Notes under the pieces: generated by a model
Told to the model about the DNA's origin: nothing
The model's database searches: none
The model's input: only the letters and a program-made list of their open reading frames with translations
Position numbers and translations under genes: made by a program
Shown here: one piece after another, positions 30,251 through 38,345 of the stretch
How the letters are laid out: the number at the start of each line of letters is the position of its first letter
How positions within the stretch are numbered: the stretch's first letter is position 1
Assembly: GCA_040755915.1 (NCBI GenBank)
Contig: JBFLWM010000005.1
Location: 1-38,345 of the forward strand
Source of the DNA: Sulfurivermis sp040755915
GTDB lineage: Bacteria > Pseudomonadota > Gammaproteobacteria > Thiohalomonadales > Thiohalomonadaceae
Reading direction: 5' to 3'
Length of the DNA stretch: 38,345 nucleotides

Positions 30251-32484
30251 GCCTCCCTGTCGGGACGGAAGAAACGCAGCCGGTTGGCGTTGCTCACCAC
30301 GGTCAGCGACGAGGCGGCCATCGCCGCACCGGCAATCATCGGATTGAGCAGCAGGCCGAGGAAGGGATACAGCACACCGGCCGCTACCGGAATACCCAGG
30401 GTGTTGTAGACGAAGGCGCCGAACAGGTTCTGCTTGATGTTGCGCACGGTGGCGCGCGAGACATGAATGGCATCGGCCACGCCATGCAGTGAACCGCGCA
30501 TCAGCGTCACGTCGGCGCTCTCGATGGCCACGTCGGTGCCGCTGCCGATGGCGAAGCCGACATCGGCACGGGCCAGCGCCGGGGCGTCGTTGATGCCGTC
30601 GCCCACCATGCCCACCACCTCGCCGAGTTGTTGCAACGCAGTCACCTGCTGTTCCTTCTCCTCCGGCAGCACCTCGGCAATCACCGCGTCGATGCCCACC
30701 TGGCGCGCCACCGCCTCGGCCGTGGTGCGCGCATCGCCGGTGAGCATCACCACCTTGAGACCGAGCTGATGCAGGCGGGCGATGGCGGCGGCGGAATCGG
30801 CCTTCACGGGGTCGCTCACCGCGATGATCCCGGCGCCCATGTCATTCAACGCCAGATAGAGCGGGATTTGCCCTTCATCGGCCAGACGCTCGGCCTGCTG
30901 CGGCAACTCGCCCAAATCTGCGCCGTTTTCCTCCATCCAGCGGCGATTGCCCAACAGCACGCGCTGCTGGTTCATCATGGCACACACGCCGCGCCCCGCC
31001 ACGGCCTCAAAGCCGGACATCTCCAGGCGGCGCATGCCCCTGGCATCGGCCGCCGCCACGATGGCCGCCGCCAGCGGATGCTCCGACGCGGCCTCCACCG
31101 TCGCGGCGATCTCCAGCAACTGTTCGGCATCGATCCAGCCGCGCGGCACGATGGCCGTCACCTGCGGCCTGCCTTCCGTCACCGTGCCGGTCTTGTCCAG
31201 CACCACGGTGGTGAGGCGCCCCGCCTGCTGCAGGGCCTCACCATGGCGGATCAATACACCGAACTCCGCCGCCTTGCCGACGCCGACCATGATCGAAATC
31301 GGCGTCGCCAGGCCCAGTGCGCAGGGGCAGGCGATGATCAGCACCGTCATGGTGGCAACGATGGCAAAGGACAGCTGCGGATCGGGACCGAAGTTGAACC
31401 AGGCCAGGAAGGTGAGCACGGCAACGATCAGGACACTGGGCACGAACACCGCCGCCACCTGGTCGACCAGACGGCCGATGGCCGGCTTGCTGGCCTGGGC
31501 ATTGCGCACCAGCTCGATGATGCGCGCCAGCACCGTATCCTTGCCGATGCGTTTCGCCTGATACAGGAAGGAGCCGGAGGTGTTGATGGTGCCGCCCACC
31601 ACTTCGTCGCCGACGCGCTTCTGCACCGGCAGCGGTTCACCGGTGATCATCGATTCATCCAGATACGATTCGCCATCGATGATGACGCCATCCACGGCGA
31701 CACGCTCACCGGGACGCACGCGCAGCGTCTCGTTCAGCCCCACCTCGATGATGGGCACATCCACCTCCCTGCCATCGCGCACCACCCGCGCCGTCTTCGG
31801 TTGCAGACCGATGAGACGGCGTATCGCCTCCGAGGTCTTGCCGCGGGCGCGCAGCTCCAGCGCCGAGCCGAAATTGATCAGGGCGATGATGATCGCCGCC
31901 GCCTCGAAGTAGGCATGCTGTGCCAGTGAGGGCACACTGTGCGGCCACAGCACGATGGTCATGGAATAGACCCAGGCCGAACCGGTGCCCATGGCAATGA
32001 GGGTGTCCATGTTGGCGTTGTGATGGATGAACTGCTTCCAGGCGCCGGTGAAGAAATGACGGCCCGAGTAGATCATCACCGCCAGGGTGGCGAGGCCGAG
32101 GACCAGCCAGACAATACGGCCGGTGTCGCTGTGCAGGGGCGGGAACCAGTCGCTCATGCCGAACACCATCAGCGGCACGCCCAGCGCCGCCGCGGCCGCC
32201 GCCTGGCGCAGCAGACGGCGATATTCCGTCTGCTCCCGCGCCTCGCGCTCGGCCTGCTCGTCATCCAGCTCCTTCAGTTCCGCCGCCTCGTAGCCGGCGT
32301 CGACCACCGCCTTGACCAGGGCGGCACCGTCCGCCGTCCCACGCACCACGGCCACGTGCTCCGCGAAGCTCACCGTGGCATCAAGGACGCCGGGCACCGC
32401 CCGCAGGGCGTTCTCCACCGTCGCCACGCAGCCGGCGCAGCTCATGCCGCCGATGGAGAGCCGATGTACCGCAGGTTCGCTCAC
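30247..32484 (-). CDS. copA: Copper-exporting P-type ATPase
   Basis: A 745-residue P1B ATPase. One N-terminal heavy-metal domain has GGMSCAGC (Cys16, Cys19). The membrane Cu site is CPC at 386-388 in ACPCALGLATP, the phosphorylated Asp430 is in DKTGT, the actuator TGE at 281-283, and the hinge has MVGDGINDAPAL. This marks the Cu(+) subclass, which pumps copper out of the cytoplasm. Start ATG 32484 lies 60 bases from an FNR-type box that is shared with ubiT. A CueR-type operator was not recognised. Downstream a miniprotein and tal follow in tight succession. Confidence 0.95.
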   Translation of the reverse strand: MSEPAVHRLSIGGMSCAGCVATVENALRAVPGVLDATVSFAEHVAVVRGTADGAALVKAVVDAGYEAAELKELDDEQAEREAREQTEYRRLLRQAAAAAALGVPLMVFGMSDWFPPLHSDTGRIVWLVLGLATLAVMIYSGRHFFTGAWKQFIHHNANMDTLIAMGTGSAWVYSMTIVLWPHSVPSLAQHAYFEAAAIIIALINFGSALELRARGKTSEAIRRLIGLQPKTARVVRDGREVDVPIIEVGLNETLRVRPGERVAVDGVIIDGESYLDESMITGEPLPVQKRVGDEVVGGTINTSGSFLYQAKRIGKDTVLARIIELVRNAQASKPAIGRLVDQVAAVFVPSVLIVAVLTFLAWFNFGPDPQLSFAIVATMTVLIIACPCALGLATPISIMVGVGKAAEFGVLIRHGEALQQAGRLTTVVLDKTGTVTEGRPQVTAIVPRGWIDAEQLLEIAATVEAASEHPLAAAIVAAADARGMRRLEMSGFEAVAGRGVCAMMNQQRVLLGNRRWMEENGADLGELPQQAERLADEGQIPLYLALNDMGAGIIAVSDPVKADSAAAIARLHQLGLKVVMLTGDARTTAEAVARQVGIDAVIAEVLPEEKEQQVTALQQLGEVVGMVGDGINDAPALARADVGFAIGSGTDVAIESADVTLMRGSLHGVADAIHVSRATVRNIKQNLFGAFVYNTLGIPVAAGVLYPFLGLLLNPMIAGAAMAASSLTVVSNANRLRFFRPDREA

Positions 32485-32543
32485 ATGCCACCTCGCTCAC
32501 AGGGCTGGAATCCGTCTCCAGAGGATAACACCCCACCTGTTGA

Positions 32544-32557
32544 TTGACGCAGATCAA
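32544..32557. promoter_or_regulatory. FNR/Anr box before ubiT
   Basis: TTGACGCAGATCAA matches the FNR/Anr consensus TTGAT-N4-ATCAA in 9 of 10 defined bases. Its centre is 41.5 bases before a predicted start at 32592, given a GATACT -10 box at 32580-32585: the class II activator position. It also lies 60 bases before the divergent copA ATG. Confidence 0.85.
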
Positions 32558-32619
32558 CTGGAAACTGCGCGGGAATTGCGATACTTTCGCACCGTCGTGT
32601 CCCAGTGGAGTCCCCGCCC

Positions 32620-33117
32620 ATGCGCCTGCAACTGCTGCCCCTGTCCCTGCTGCTCAAGAGCCTGCCCAACGCCGTGCACAGCGAATTGCTGTCACGCCTG
32701 TTCAACCACCTGCTCAAGGGACAGTACATCGCCGATCAGCTGCACGACCTGGACGGCAAGCGCCTGGCCATCGCCATCAGCGACACCAACACCGAGCTGG
32801 TCTTCGCCATCCGGGATGGCCGGCTCGCCCGCGCCCCCGGCAAGGAGTGGGACGTGCGCATCAAGGGGCGGCTGGAAGAATTCTGGCTGCTGGCCACGCG
32901 CAGCGAAGACCCGGACACCCTGTTCTTCGCCCGTCGTCTCAGCATCGAAGGCGAAACCGAGACCGGCCTCTATGTGAAGAATCTGCTCGACGGCATGGAC
33001 TTCGACTGGCGCATGCACATCCACACCGTCGCCGGCCCGCGCCTGGCGCCCTTCATCCTGCGCGCCGTGGAACGCCTGCAACTGGACCGGCGTGTGCAGG
33101 GCATGCTGCACACCTGA
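32620..33117 (+). CDS. ubiT: Ubiquinone synthesis accessory protein UbiT (SCP2 domain)
   Basis: A 165-residue SCP2-type lipid-binding protein. It starts MRLQLLPLSLLLKSLPNAVH and has GQYIADQLHDLDGKRLAIAI and VRIKGRLEEFWLLATRSEDP, typical of UbiT/YhbT, and ends with VERLQLDRRVQGML. In E. coli UbiT works with UbiU and UbiV to make ubiquinone without oxygen, probably by holding hydrophobic intermediates. Both partners are encoded 750 bases to the right on the other strand. ATG 32620 is chosen; the GTG five codons earlier is less likely. The FNR box upstream fits anaerobic induction. Confidence 0.92.
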   Translation: MRLQLLPLSLLLKSLPNAVHSELLSRLFNHLLKGQYIADQLHDLDGKRLAIAISDTNTELVFAIRDGRLARAPGKEWDVRIKGRLEEFWLLATRSEDPDTLFFARRLSIEGETETGLYVKNLLDGMDFDWRMHIHTVAGPRLAPFILRAVERLQLDRRVQGMLHT

Positions 33118-33125
33118 GCGGTGTT

Positions 33126-33222
33126 GGCGGGCTGAAGCCCGCCCTACGAGGTTGTGCCGGAGGTTTATAGCCGGCTGAAGCCGGCCCTACGCCTCGCTTG
33201 TAGGGTGGGATTCAGCCCGCCA
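33126..33222. repeat. Three GTAGGGCGGGC-family palindromes left of RAYT3
   Basis: Copies at 33126-33147 (GGCGGGCTGAAGCCCGCC), 33170-33190 (a GCCGGCT variant) and 33200-33222 (inverted). They lie directly after the ubiT stop. Confidence 0.88.
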
Positions 33223-33248
33223 GCACCATGCGAGCGCCGCTTCAAGCC

Positions 33249-33716
33249 TCACACATCAAGCGTCCGATCCAGCCAGATGGCATCCCACAGTGGATAGTCC
33301 CCCAACGATCTCACCAATCCTGCACGCAGCGGATTAGCCACGATGTAACGGGCAATGGCCTGCACATCCTCATCATCCCGCAACGCATGGTCGTAATAGG
33401 CGCGCTGCCACACCATGCTGCGGCTATTGCGCTGCATATTGATGGCGCGGGCCGCGCGTCCCTTGAAACGCTGCATCATGGCGTCGAGAGAAACCTTGCC
33501 CGTCAAGGTGAACAACCAATGCAGATGATCTGGCATCAGTACCCAGGCCAGCGAGACGACATGGCCGGCCGATTGCTCTGCCTTCATCTGCGAAATAGCG
33601 ATACGCCCCAGGGTCAGATCGGTAAACAAGGGCTGCCGCACCTGGGTTGCTGTAATGACGTGGTAGATGCGGCCTGGCTCGGAATGACGGCCGCGACGCA
33701 GGGCGTCGTAACTCAT
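33249..33716 (-). CDS. REP-associated tyrosine transposase (RAYT3)
   Basis: A 155-residue Y1/HUH transposase close to RAYT1: both have MPDHLHWLF (HUH) and ARYIVANPLRAGLV (Tyr). It starts MSYDALRRGRHSEPGRIYHV at ATG 33716, fixed by AGGAGGT 5 bases upstream. Unlike RAYT1 it is flanked on both sides by the GGCGGGCT palindrome family, implying a different cognate repeat. It interrupts the space between ubiT and ubiV. Confidence 0.9.
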   Translation of the reverse strand: MSYDALRRGRHSEPGRIYHVITATQVRQPLFTDLTLGRIAISQMKAEQSAGHVVSLAWVLMPDHLHWLFTLTGKVSLDAMMQRFKGRAARAINMQRNSRSMVWQRAYYDHALRDDEDVQAIARYIVANPLRAGLVRSLGDYPLWDAIWLDRTLDV

Positions 33717-33744
33717 GGGCAACCTCCTTGTTGCACCCGGCTGT

Positions 33745-33851
33745 GGCGGGCAAAAGCCCGCCCTACATACACATGTCCCGCTTGCTGAGGTCGTGGCAGG
33801 CTGGCTGAAGCCGGCCTTACATCCTAATCGTAGGGCGGGCTTCAGCCCGCC
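33745..33851. repeat. Three GTAGGGCGGGC-family palindromes right of RAYT3
   Basis: Copies at 33745-33766, 33800-33820 (GGCTGGCTGAAGCC variant) and 33830-33851. They lie between RAYT3 and the 3' end of ubiV. Confidence 0.88.
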
Positions 33852-33863
33852 AGTCGTGCATCA

Positions 33864-34790
33864 TCAGCCGCCCGACAGCGCCCGCGCCTCGCGTACCTCG
33901 CCCTGATCGAGCCAGGCCAGTCCGGCACCACCGTACCAGTAGCCGTTGCAGGGTTCACCGCGGGTAAGCCCCTGCAGGGCATCGATACCCTGTTGCGGCG
34001 TTTGCGTGCCGTCGATGACGGCGCGGAAGGCGCCGACAATCTTGTCCATGTGGCGCGACTGCGGCGACAGGCGCAGCACCTCGACATTGAGCGCTTTCAA
34101 TTCGGGCACCACGCCGATGAGATTGCAGGTGGCCGCCGACTGGGTCTGGATGCCGTTCATGGACAGGAACTGCTCACCCTCCTGGGAGTTGAGCACCAGA
34201 CCGTCGCTGAAATCACCGCAGCGCAGCTGGCAGTCGTCCTTGGGCAGGTTGTAGTGACGCGCCGTGAAACAGCGCGCCGAGAAGGCCAGCGGCATGCGGC
34301 CGAAGGCGAACACCTCGGTTTCCAGTCCCGCCGGACGGCAGGCCTGGATGGCAGCCAGGGTGTCGCGCGACAGTTCCACCGGCATCACCCAGCGCTGCGC
34401 GCCCAGGTCGCGGAACAGACCCAGCGTCTCGCAGTTGTAGACGTTGAGATGCGGACCGGCGACGAAGGGCACCTTGTTGGCCGCCAGACGCACGGCACCG
34501 AAATCATTGGCTTCCACCGCAAAGCGGCCGTTGTCGATGAGGCGGCGCAGCGTGAGCAACTCTGACTCCGCCTCGACAAGTGCCAGCGTCGATAACACCA
34601 CCTCCTTGCCCGCCGCCGTGAGTTCCTCGGCGATGGCGAGCCAGTCCTCCAGGCGCACGCCGCGCCGCTTGGAACACACCACCTCGCCGAGATACACCAC
34701 ATCCACCGGCCAGCCGCATGCCTGGCGATAGAACGCCAGCACGTCATCGCGCGACCAGAAATACAACAACGGACCCAGTGCCAGTTTCAT
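33864..34790 (-). CDS. ubiV: O2-independent ubiquinone hydroxylation protein UbiV (U32 peptidase family)
   Basis: A 308-residue member of the U32 family. Four Cys that would ligate a [4Fe-4S] cluster are visible: Cys39 in EVVCSKRRG and Cys174, Cys187 and Cys191 in ARCFTARHYNLPKDDCQLRC, matching the known E. coli UbiV set. It pairs with UbiU to hydroxylate the ubiquinone ring without oxygen. ATG 34790 is preferred over 34796 because GGAG then lies at normal distance and the first ligand falls at residue 39. It follows ubiU after 107 bases that contain an imperfect inverted repeat of a different type. Confidence 0.93.
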   Translation of the reverse strand: MKLALGPLLYFWSRDDVLAFYRQACGWPVDVVYLGEVVCSKRRGVRLEDWLAIAEELTAAGKEVVLSTLALVEAESELLTLRRLIDNGRFAVEANDFGAVRLAANKVPFVAGPHLNVYNCETLGLFRDLGAQRWVMPVELSRDTLAAIQACRPAGLETEVFAFGRMPLAFSARCFTARHYNLPKDDCQLRCGDFSDGLVLNSQEGEQFLSMNGIQTQSAATCNLIGVVPELKALNVEVLRLSPQSRHMDKIVGAFRAVIDGTQTPQQGIDALQGLTRGEPCNGYWYGGAGLAWLDQGEVREARALSGG

Positions 34791-34807
34791 AGCCATACTC
34801 CAAAACA

Positions 34808-34893
34808 GGTTTCACCGCGAAGTACGCGACGTTGCGCGAAGTATCCCGTCAGAATGTTCACCTTGCGTTCCTTCGCGTACTTCGCGGTTAACA
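34808..34893. repeat. Inverted ACCGCGAAGTACGCGA repeat in ubiU-ubiV gap
   Basis: ACCGCGAAGTACGCGA near 34813 is matched by an inverted TTCGCGTACTTCGCGGT near 34870-34890. A related ACCGCCAAGTACGCAAAGAA stretch lies upstream of ubiU near 35931-35955. This is a known dispersed repeat type in proteobacteria. Confidence 0.7.
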
Positions 34894-34897
34894 ACAT

Positions 34898-35908
34898 TTA
34901 CTGCCACGCCCGATCCAGTGCGCCCAGGGTGTGGGTGCTGCCCTCGGCCACCTTGTCCAGCGCCGCAACCCAGTCGCTGCGCGGGCTGAAGGTATCGGGA
35001 TTGCGCTCGGCGGCATCCAGCGCCTCGCGCAACACCCTGGTCACCTGCGCCACGTAGGCCGGGCTGCGCTGGCGGCCCTCGACCTTGATGGCGGAGACGC
35101 CCATGCGCACCAGCTCGGGCAGGATGTCGAGCACCGACAGCGAGGTCGGTTCCTCGATGGCGTAGTTCACCTCGCCGTTGACCTCGTAACGCCCCTTGCA
35201 CAGCACCGGATAACCGGCGGCCTCGCCCGGCTTGTACAGGTCGATGAGCACGCCGCCGAGACGCACCTCGCGGCCCTGCGCGGTCTCACGCCATTCCACC
35301 GCCTTGGCCGGCGAGCAGGCACCGCAGGTGTTGGGCGATTCGCCGGTGGCATAGGAACTCAGATAGCAGCGCCCTTCCACCATCACGCACAGCGAGCCGA
35401 AGGCGAACACCTCGATCTCGGCATCGGTGTTGTCCATCACCCGCTTCACCTGTGACAGCGACAGCACGCGCGGCAGCACCACGCGCTGGACGTTGAACTG
35501 TTCGCGATAGAAGTTGATCGCCTCGTAACTGGTGGCCGAGCCCTGCACCGACAGGTGCAGGCGCAGATTGGGATGGGTCCTGCGCGCGTAACGCATCAGG
35601 CCGACGTCGGCCAGGATCAGCGCATCCACGCCCAGCTCGGCCGCCTTGTCCACCGCGCCGGTCCAGATATTCCAGCCCTGCGGCTGCGGATAGGTGTTGA
35701 GCGCGAGCAACACCTTGCGGCCGCGTTCGCGTGCATAGCGGATGCCGTCGCGCGCCGCCCGCTCATCGAAATTGAGGCCGGGGAAATTGCGCGCATTGGT
35801 GCCGTCGCGGAACCCCATGTACACCGCATCGGCGCCGTTATCCACCGCCGCACGCAATGCGGGCAGCGAGCCCGCGGGACACACCAGTTCGACTTTTTTC
35901 ACCATCAT
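34898..35908 (-). CDS. ubiU: O2-independent ubiquinone hydroxylation protein UbiU (U32 peptidase family)
   Basis: A 336-residue U32-family protein. Cluster-binding candidates are Cys174 and Cys181 in GSLCVMVEGRCYLSSYATGE, Cys195 in SPNTCGAC, and Cys237 in GYPVLCKGRYEVNG, at about the positions known for E. coli UbiU. VELVCPAGSLPALRAAVDNG is the typical start. ATG 35908 is chosen because GAGG lies 6 bases upstream; the ORF extends further up but is not conserved. It forms a heterodimer with UbiV. Part of a minus-strand operon with two radical SAM genes. Confidence 0.94.
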   Translation of the reverse strand: MMVKKVELVCPAGSLPALRAAVDNGADAVYMGFRDGTNARNFPGLNFDERAARDGIRYARERGRKVLLALNTYPQPQGWNIWTGAVDKAAELGVDALILADVGLMRYARRTHPNLRLHLSVQGSATSYEAINFYREQFNVQRVVLPRVLSLSQVKRVMDNTDAEIEVFAFGSLCVMVEGRCYLSSYATGESPNTCGACSPAKAVEWRETAQGREVRLGGVLIDLYKPGEAAGYPVLCKGRYEVNGEVNYAIEEPTSLSVLDILPELVRMGVSAIKVEGRQRSPAYVAQVTRVLREALDAAERNPDTFSPRSDWVAALDKVAEGSTHTLGALDRAWQ

Positions 35909-36035
35909 CAGCCACCTCAAAAAGACTTGACCGCCAAGTACGCAAAGAACGCGAAGTACATTCACACCCTGACATCCCGGCCACCGCGCCCCTTGCGGAA
36001 AACCCTGGCGCACTTCGCGGATTACGCTGTGATGT

Positions 36036-36977
36036 CTATGTCTTTACCGCTGCTTCCGGCACCGGCCTGGACTGACCCTGCCGCGTGCCGCGCCGCGCCA
36101 GTTCGCGCTCGATGCCGTTCAGCACGCGCCATTTCCAGTTGCACCACTGCGGCGCCAGCAGGATATCCAGCGAGGCGGTGCCGGTGAGGCGGTGGTAGAC
36201 CACCTCCGGCGGCGTCAGCTCGACCAGGTCCGCCGCGGCACTGACGTATTGCGCCAGGCTCCACGGCTGGTATTCGTCGCGGCGCCACTCGTTGGCCAGG
36301 CGCGTGCCCTTGACCACGTGCAGCGGGTGCAGCTTGAGGCCGTCGACCCCCTCCTCCAGCACGCGCTGCAGGCTGGTACGGGCATGGAACGGCTCCTCGC
36401 CGGGCAGGCCGAGGATCAGGTGGGCACATACCGGCAGGCCGCGCTCGCGCGCCGCGTGTACGGCATGGCGATACTCGGCGAAACCGTGACCGCGGTTGAC
36501 CCGCTTGAGGGTTTCGTCGAAGGCCGACTGCAGGCCCAGCTCCAGCCAGATCTCGTGCCCCTGGGCGCGGTACTCCGCCAGCAGGTCCAGCACCGCCGGC
36601 GGCACGCAGTCGGGGCGCGTGCCGATGGACAGGCCGATGACATCCGGCTCCGCCAGCGCGGTGTCGTAACGGCGGCGCAGCAGGTCGATGTCGTCGTAGG
36701 TATTGGTGTAGGCCTGGAAGTAGGCCAGGTATTTCTGCGCACCGGTACGTTTGCGGATCACGGTACGGCCGGCGGCAATCTGTTCGAGGATCGGATCGGG
36801 CTCGCGGGCATTGGGGCTGAACGAACTGTTGTTGCAGAAGGTGCAGCCGCCGATGCCCTTGCTGCCGTCGCGGTTGGGGCAGGTGAAACCGGCATTGATG
36901 GCGACCTTGTGCACCCGCGCGCCGTATTTGGCGCGCAGGTGTTGGCCGAAGGTGTTGACGTAGTCGGACAGCGCCAT
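36036..36977 (-). CDS. yhcC: Radical SAM protein, YhcC/TIGR01212 type
   Basis: A 313-residue radical SAM protein. The cluster motif has the unusual wide spacing of this family: Cys in NAGFTCPNRD, then after 11 residues CTFC in GGCTFCNNSS. GLSIGTRPDCVP and WLELGLQSAFDETLKRVNRG are family blocks. The function of YhcC is not established. ATG 36977 shares its first base with the stop of the upstream gene, so the two are coupled. Its place with ubiU and ubiV and an FNR box suggests use under low oxygen. Confidence 0.9.
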   Translation of the reverse strand: MALSDYVNTFGQHLRAKYGARVHKVAINAGFTCPNRDGSKGIGGCTFCNNSSFSPNAREPDPILEQIAAGRTVIRKRTGAQKYLAYFQAYTNTYDDIDLLRRRYDTALAEPDVIGLSIGTRPDCVPPAVLDLLAEYRAQGHEIWLELGLQSAFDETLKRVNRGHGFAEYRHAVHAARERGLPVCAHLILGLPGEEPFHARTSLQRVLEEGVDGLKLHPLHVVKGTRLANEWRRDEYQPWSLAQYVSAAADLVELTPPEVVYHRLTGTASLDILLAPQWCNWKWRVLNGIERELARRGTRQGQSRPVPEAAVKT

Positions 36978-37609
36978 CAGCCGACCACGTCCAGCTCGCG
37001 CTGGCGGAACTTCACGCCCAGCGCGCGGGCGATGTCTTCACAGGCCCGAATGTCCACGCCGTCCAGGCCGTTGATGGCGGTCAGCGTCACGGCGATGCCG
37101 GCCGCCCTGGCGGCGCGCGCAAAATCCAGCATCGCCGCGTAGGCACCGGGACGCTTGGAGCGGGTATGGCGATCGTAGGTGGCCTCGTCCTGGGCGGTGA
37201 GGGAAATGGACACACTGTCCACCCAGCGCGCCAGCTCCGGCGTGACGTCGCGGCCGTGTACCAGATTGGCGAGGCCGTCGGTATTGATGCGGACGTGCTT
37301 CGCCCCCATCCCCTTCAGTGCCTCGGCCACGGCCAGCAGGGTATCCAGGCGCAGGGTCGGCTCGCCCAGGCCGCAGAACACGATTTCCCTGTAGCGCGCG
37401 GGGTCGCCGACCGCTGCCAGCACCTCGTCCGCCGTCGGCTCACGGGTCAGCAACAGGTCGTAGTTCTGCACCTCCCAGCTGCCCTGAAACTTGGGGCAGA
37501 AGGCGCAGCGCAGGGTGCAGTGGTAAGTGATGTTGAGGTAGAGATTACCGTGCAATTCGTAGGCGAGGGTTTCCTCGGCCTGGCGTTGCCGGCGTGCTGA
37601 CTCAGTCAT
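36977..37609 (-). CDS. Radical SAM protein, TatD-linked type
   Basis: A 210-residue radical SAM enzyme. The cluster motif is CTLRCAFC (Cx3Cx2C), followed by FCGLGEPTLRLDTLL, RINTDGLANLVHG and VSISLTAQDEATYDRHTRS. This matches the small family often found next to tatD, although no tatD is present here. The substrate is unknown. ATG 37609 is chosen since the preceding residues are not conserved. It is the first gene of the operon, 60 bases after an FNR-type box. Confidence 0.88.
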   Translation of the reverse strand: MTESARRQRQAEETLAYELHGNLYLNITYHCTLRCAFCPKFQGSWEVQNYDLLLTREPTADEVLAAVGDPARYREIVFCGLGEPTLRLDTLLAVAEALKGMGAKHVRINTDGLANLVHGRDVTPELARWVDSVSISLTAQDEATYDRHTRSKRPGAYAAMLDFARAARAAGIAVTLTAINGLDGVDIRACEDIARALGVKFRQRELDVVG

Positions 37610-37668
37610 GCCGCGACCTATTCCTCTTGGAGGGCTGGGAGTGTAAGCGAGCCTGTGATGCAATTCGA

Positions 37669-37682
37669 TTGACGCAGATCAA
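37669..37682. promoter_or_regulatory. FNR/Anr box before the radical SAM-ubiU-ubiV operon
   Basis: TTGACGCAGATCAA, identical in 14 bases to the box before ubiT and flanked by A and T to extend the palindrome (37668-37683). On the minus strand a TACACT -10 box at 37645-37640 places it near -41.5. It also lies 58 bases before the divergent nitronate monooxygenase ATG. Confidence 0.85.
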
Positions 37683-37739
37683 TATCGCGCCGTGATGTAT
37701 CATGTAGCGTTACCGACTTTTGATTCTAACAGGTGTTCC

Positions 37740-38345
37740 ATGATCAAGACCCCATTCCCTCTGTTGAAACTCCGCGGGAAGGAGCTTCTGCCCATCATTC
37801 AGGGAGGAATGGGTGTGGGCGTGTCCGCCCACCGTCTGGCCAGTACCGTGGCCAAAGAGGGCGCCATCGGCACCATCGCCAGCATCGACCTGCGGGTGCA
37901 CCACCCGGACCTGATGGAGCGCACCCACCGCACCAAGGACCGCCAGCTCATCGACAACGCCAACCTGGAAGCCCTGGACCGCGAGATCAAGGCCGCCCGC
38001 GCCATTGCCCCGCAGGGCACCATCGCCGTCAACGTGATGAAGGCCGTGGACCGCCACCCGGAGATGGTGCGCCAGTCCTGCGAGAGCGGCGCCGACGCCA
38101 TCATCATGGGCGCCGGCCTGCCCTTCGACCTGCCCGACCTGGTGGGTGAGTACAAGGACCGCGTGGCCCTGATCCCCATCCTGTCCGAGGAGCGCGGCGT
38201 GCGCGCCGTGCTGAAGCGCTGGATGCGCAAGGGCGTGCTGCCCGACGCCATCGTCATCGAGCACCCGCGCTATGCCGGCGGCCACCTGGGCGCCCCCAAG
38301 CCGGAAGACATCAACAACCCCAAGTTCGACTTCAAGCGCGTCCTG
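37740..38345 (+). CDS. Nitronate monooxygenase-like protein, 3' end outside window
   Basis: The first 202 codons of a TIM-barrel flavin protein of the nitronate monooxygenase / 2-nitropropane dioxygenase family. It begins MIKTPFPLLKLRGKELLPII and has QGGMGVGVSAHRLASTVAKE (FMN-binding), ALIPILSEERGVRAV and VIEHPRYAGGHLG; the frame is open at the right edge. Members oxidise nitronates or serve as other FMN oxidoreductases. TATCAT at 37698-37703 could be its -10. It is divergent from the anaerobic operon, and the FNR box between them might serve both. Confidence 0.88.
   Translation, partial: MIKTPFPLLKLRGKELLPIIQGGMGVGVSAHRLASTVAKEGAIGTIASIDLRVHHPDLMERTHRTKDRQLIDNANLEALDREIKAARAIAPQGTIAVNVMKAVDRHPEMVRQSCESGADAIIMGAGLPFDLPDLVGEYKDRVALIPILSEERGVRAVLKRWMRKGVLPDAIVIEHPRYAGGHLGAPKPEDINNPKFDFKRVL

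Overview
The window looks like a chromosomal segment of a high-GC gammaproteobacterium. The order rpe-gph-trpE-trpG-trpD-trpC next to crp, an OsmC-family gene, speD and coq7, near rplM-rpsI, is a known gammaproteobacterial arrangement. A split B12-dependent ribonucleotide reductase (nrdJa/nrdJb), an O2-independent ubiquinone gene set (ubiT, ubiU, ubiV) and FNR-type boxes suggest a free-living facultative or micro-aerobic organism. The exact lineage cannot be fixed by eye; a Chromatiales-like or Pseudomonas-like relative is plausible.

Layout. 1-1600: a lower-GC accessory stretch with a truncated ORF, an orphan lipoprotein and a possible abortive-infection-like protein. 1778-5081: nrdJa-nrdJb (minus strand) with two NrdR boxes. 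5184-9427: a proteostasis cluster of Hsp20, CbpA, a second Hsp20 and a DegQ/DegP protease; a sigma32-like promoter precedes the first Hsp20 and a tandem palindrome array lies inside the cluster. 9424-12222: two REP-associated tyrosine transposases (RAYTs) around a nonsense-interrupted methyltransferase and a PsiE-like gene. 12299-15511: porin, tRNA-Gln, rpsI, rplM and a [2Fe-2S] ferredoxin. 15552-19701: glcF-like, coq7, speD, osmC/yhfA-like, crp. 19843-26704: trp genes with gph and rpe, interrupted by a Bcr/CflA-type MFS transporter. 26845-30164: a DUF3530-like hydrolase, a CopD-like membrane protein, two small or secreted unknowns and transaldolase. 30176-32484: copA with a 24-residue membrane miniprotein. 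32544-37683: ubiT plus the operon of two radical SAM genes, ubiU and ubiV, each headed by an identical FNR-type box, with a third RAYT between ubiT and ubiV. 37740-end: a nitronate monooxygenase-like gene cut by the window edge.

The most distinctive feature is the density and organisation of palindromic REP-like elements. Several sequence families share a GTAGG head with different hairpin arms. Three RAYT genes are each flanked by a different repeat type. In five genes (degQ, RAYT1, the methyltransferase, glcF, trpC) the TAG stop codon is itself part of the repeat head. A second theme is anaerobic control: the same 14-bp box TTGACGCAGATCAA lies 60-62 bp before both ubiT and the radical SAM-ubiU-ubiV operon. 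A third is a possible Trp-codon leader ORF folded into a long hairpin between gph and trpE.
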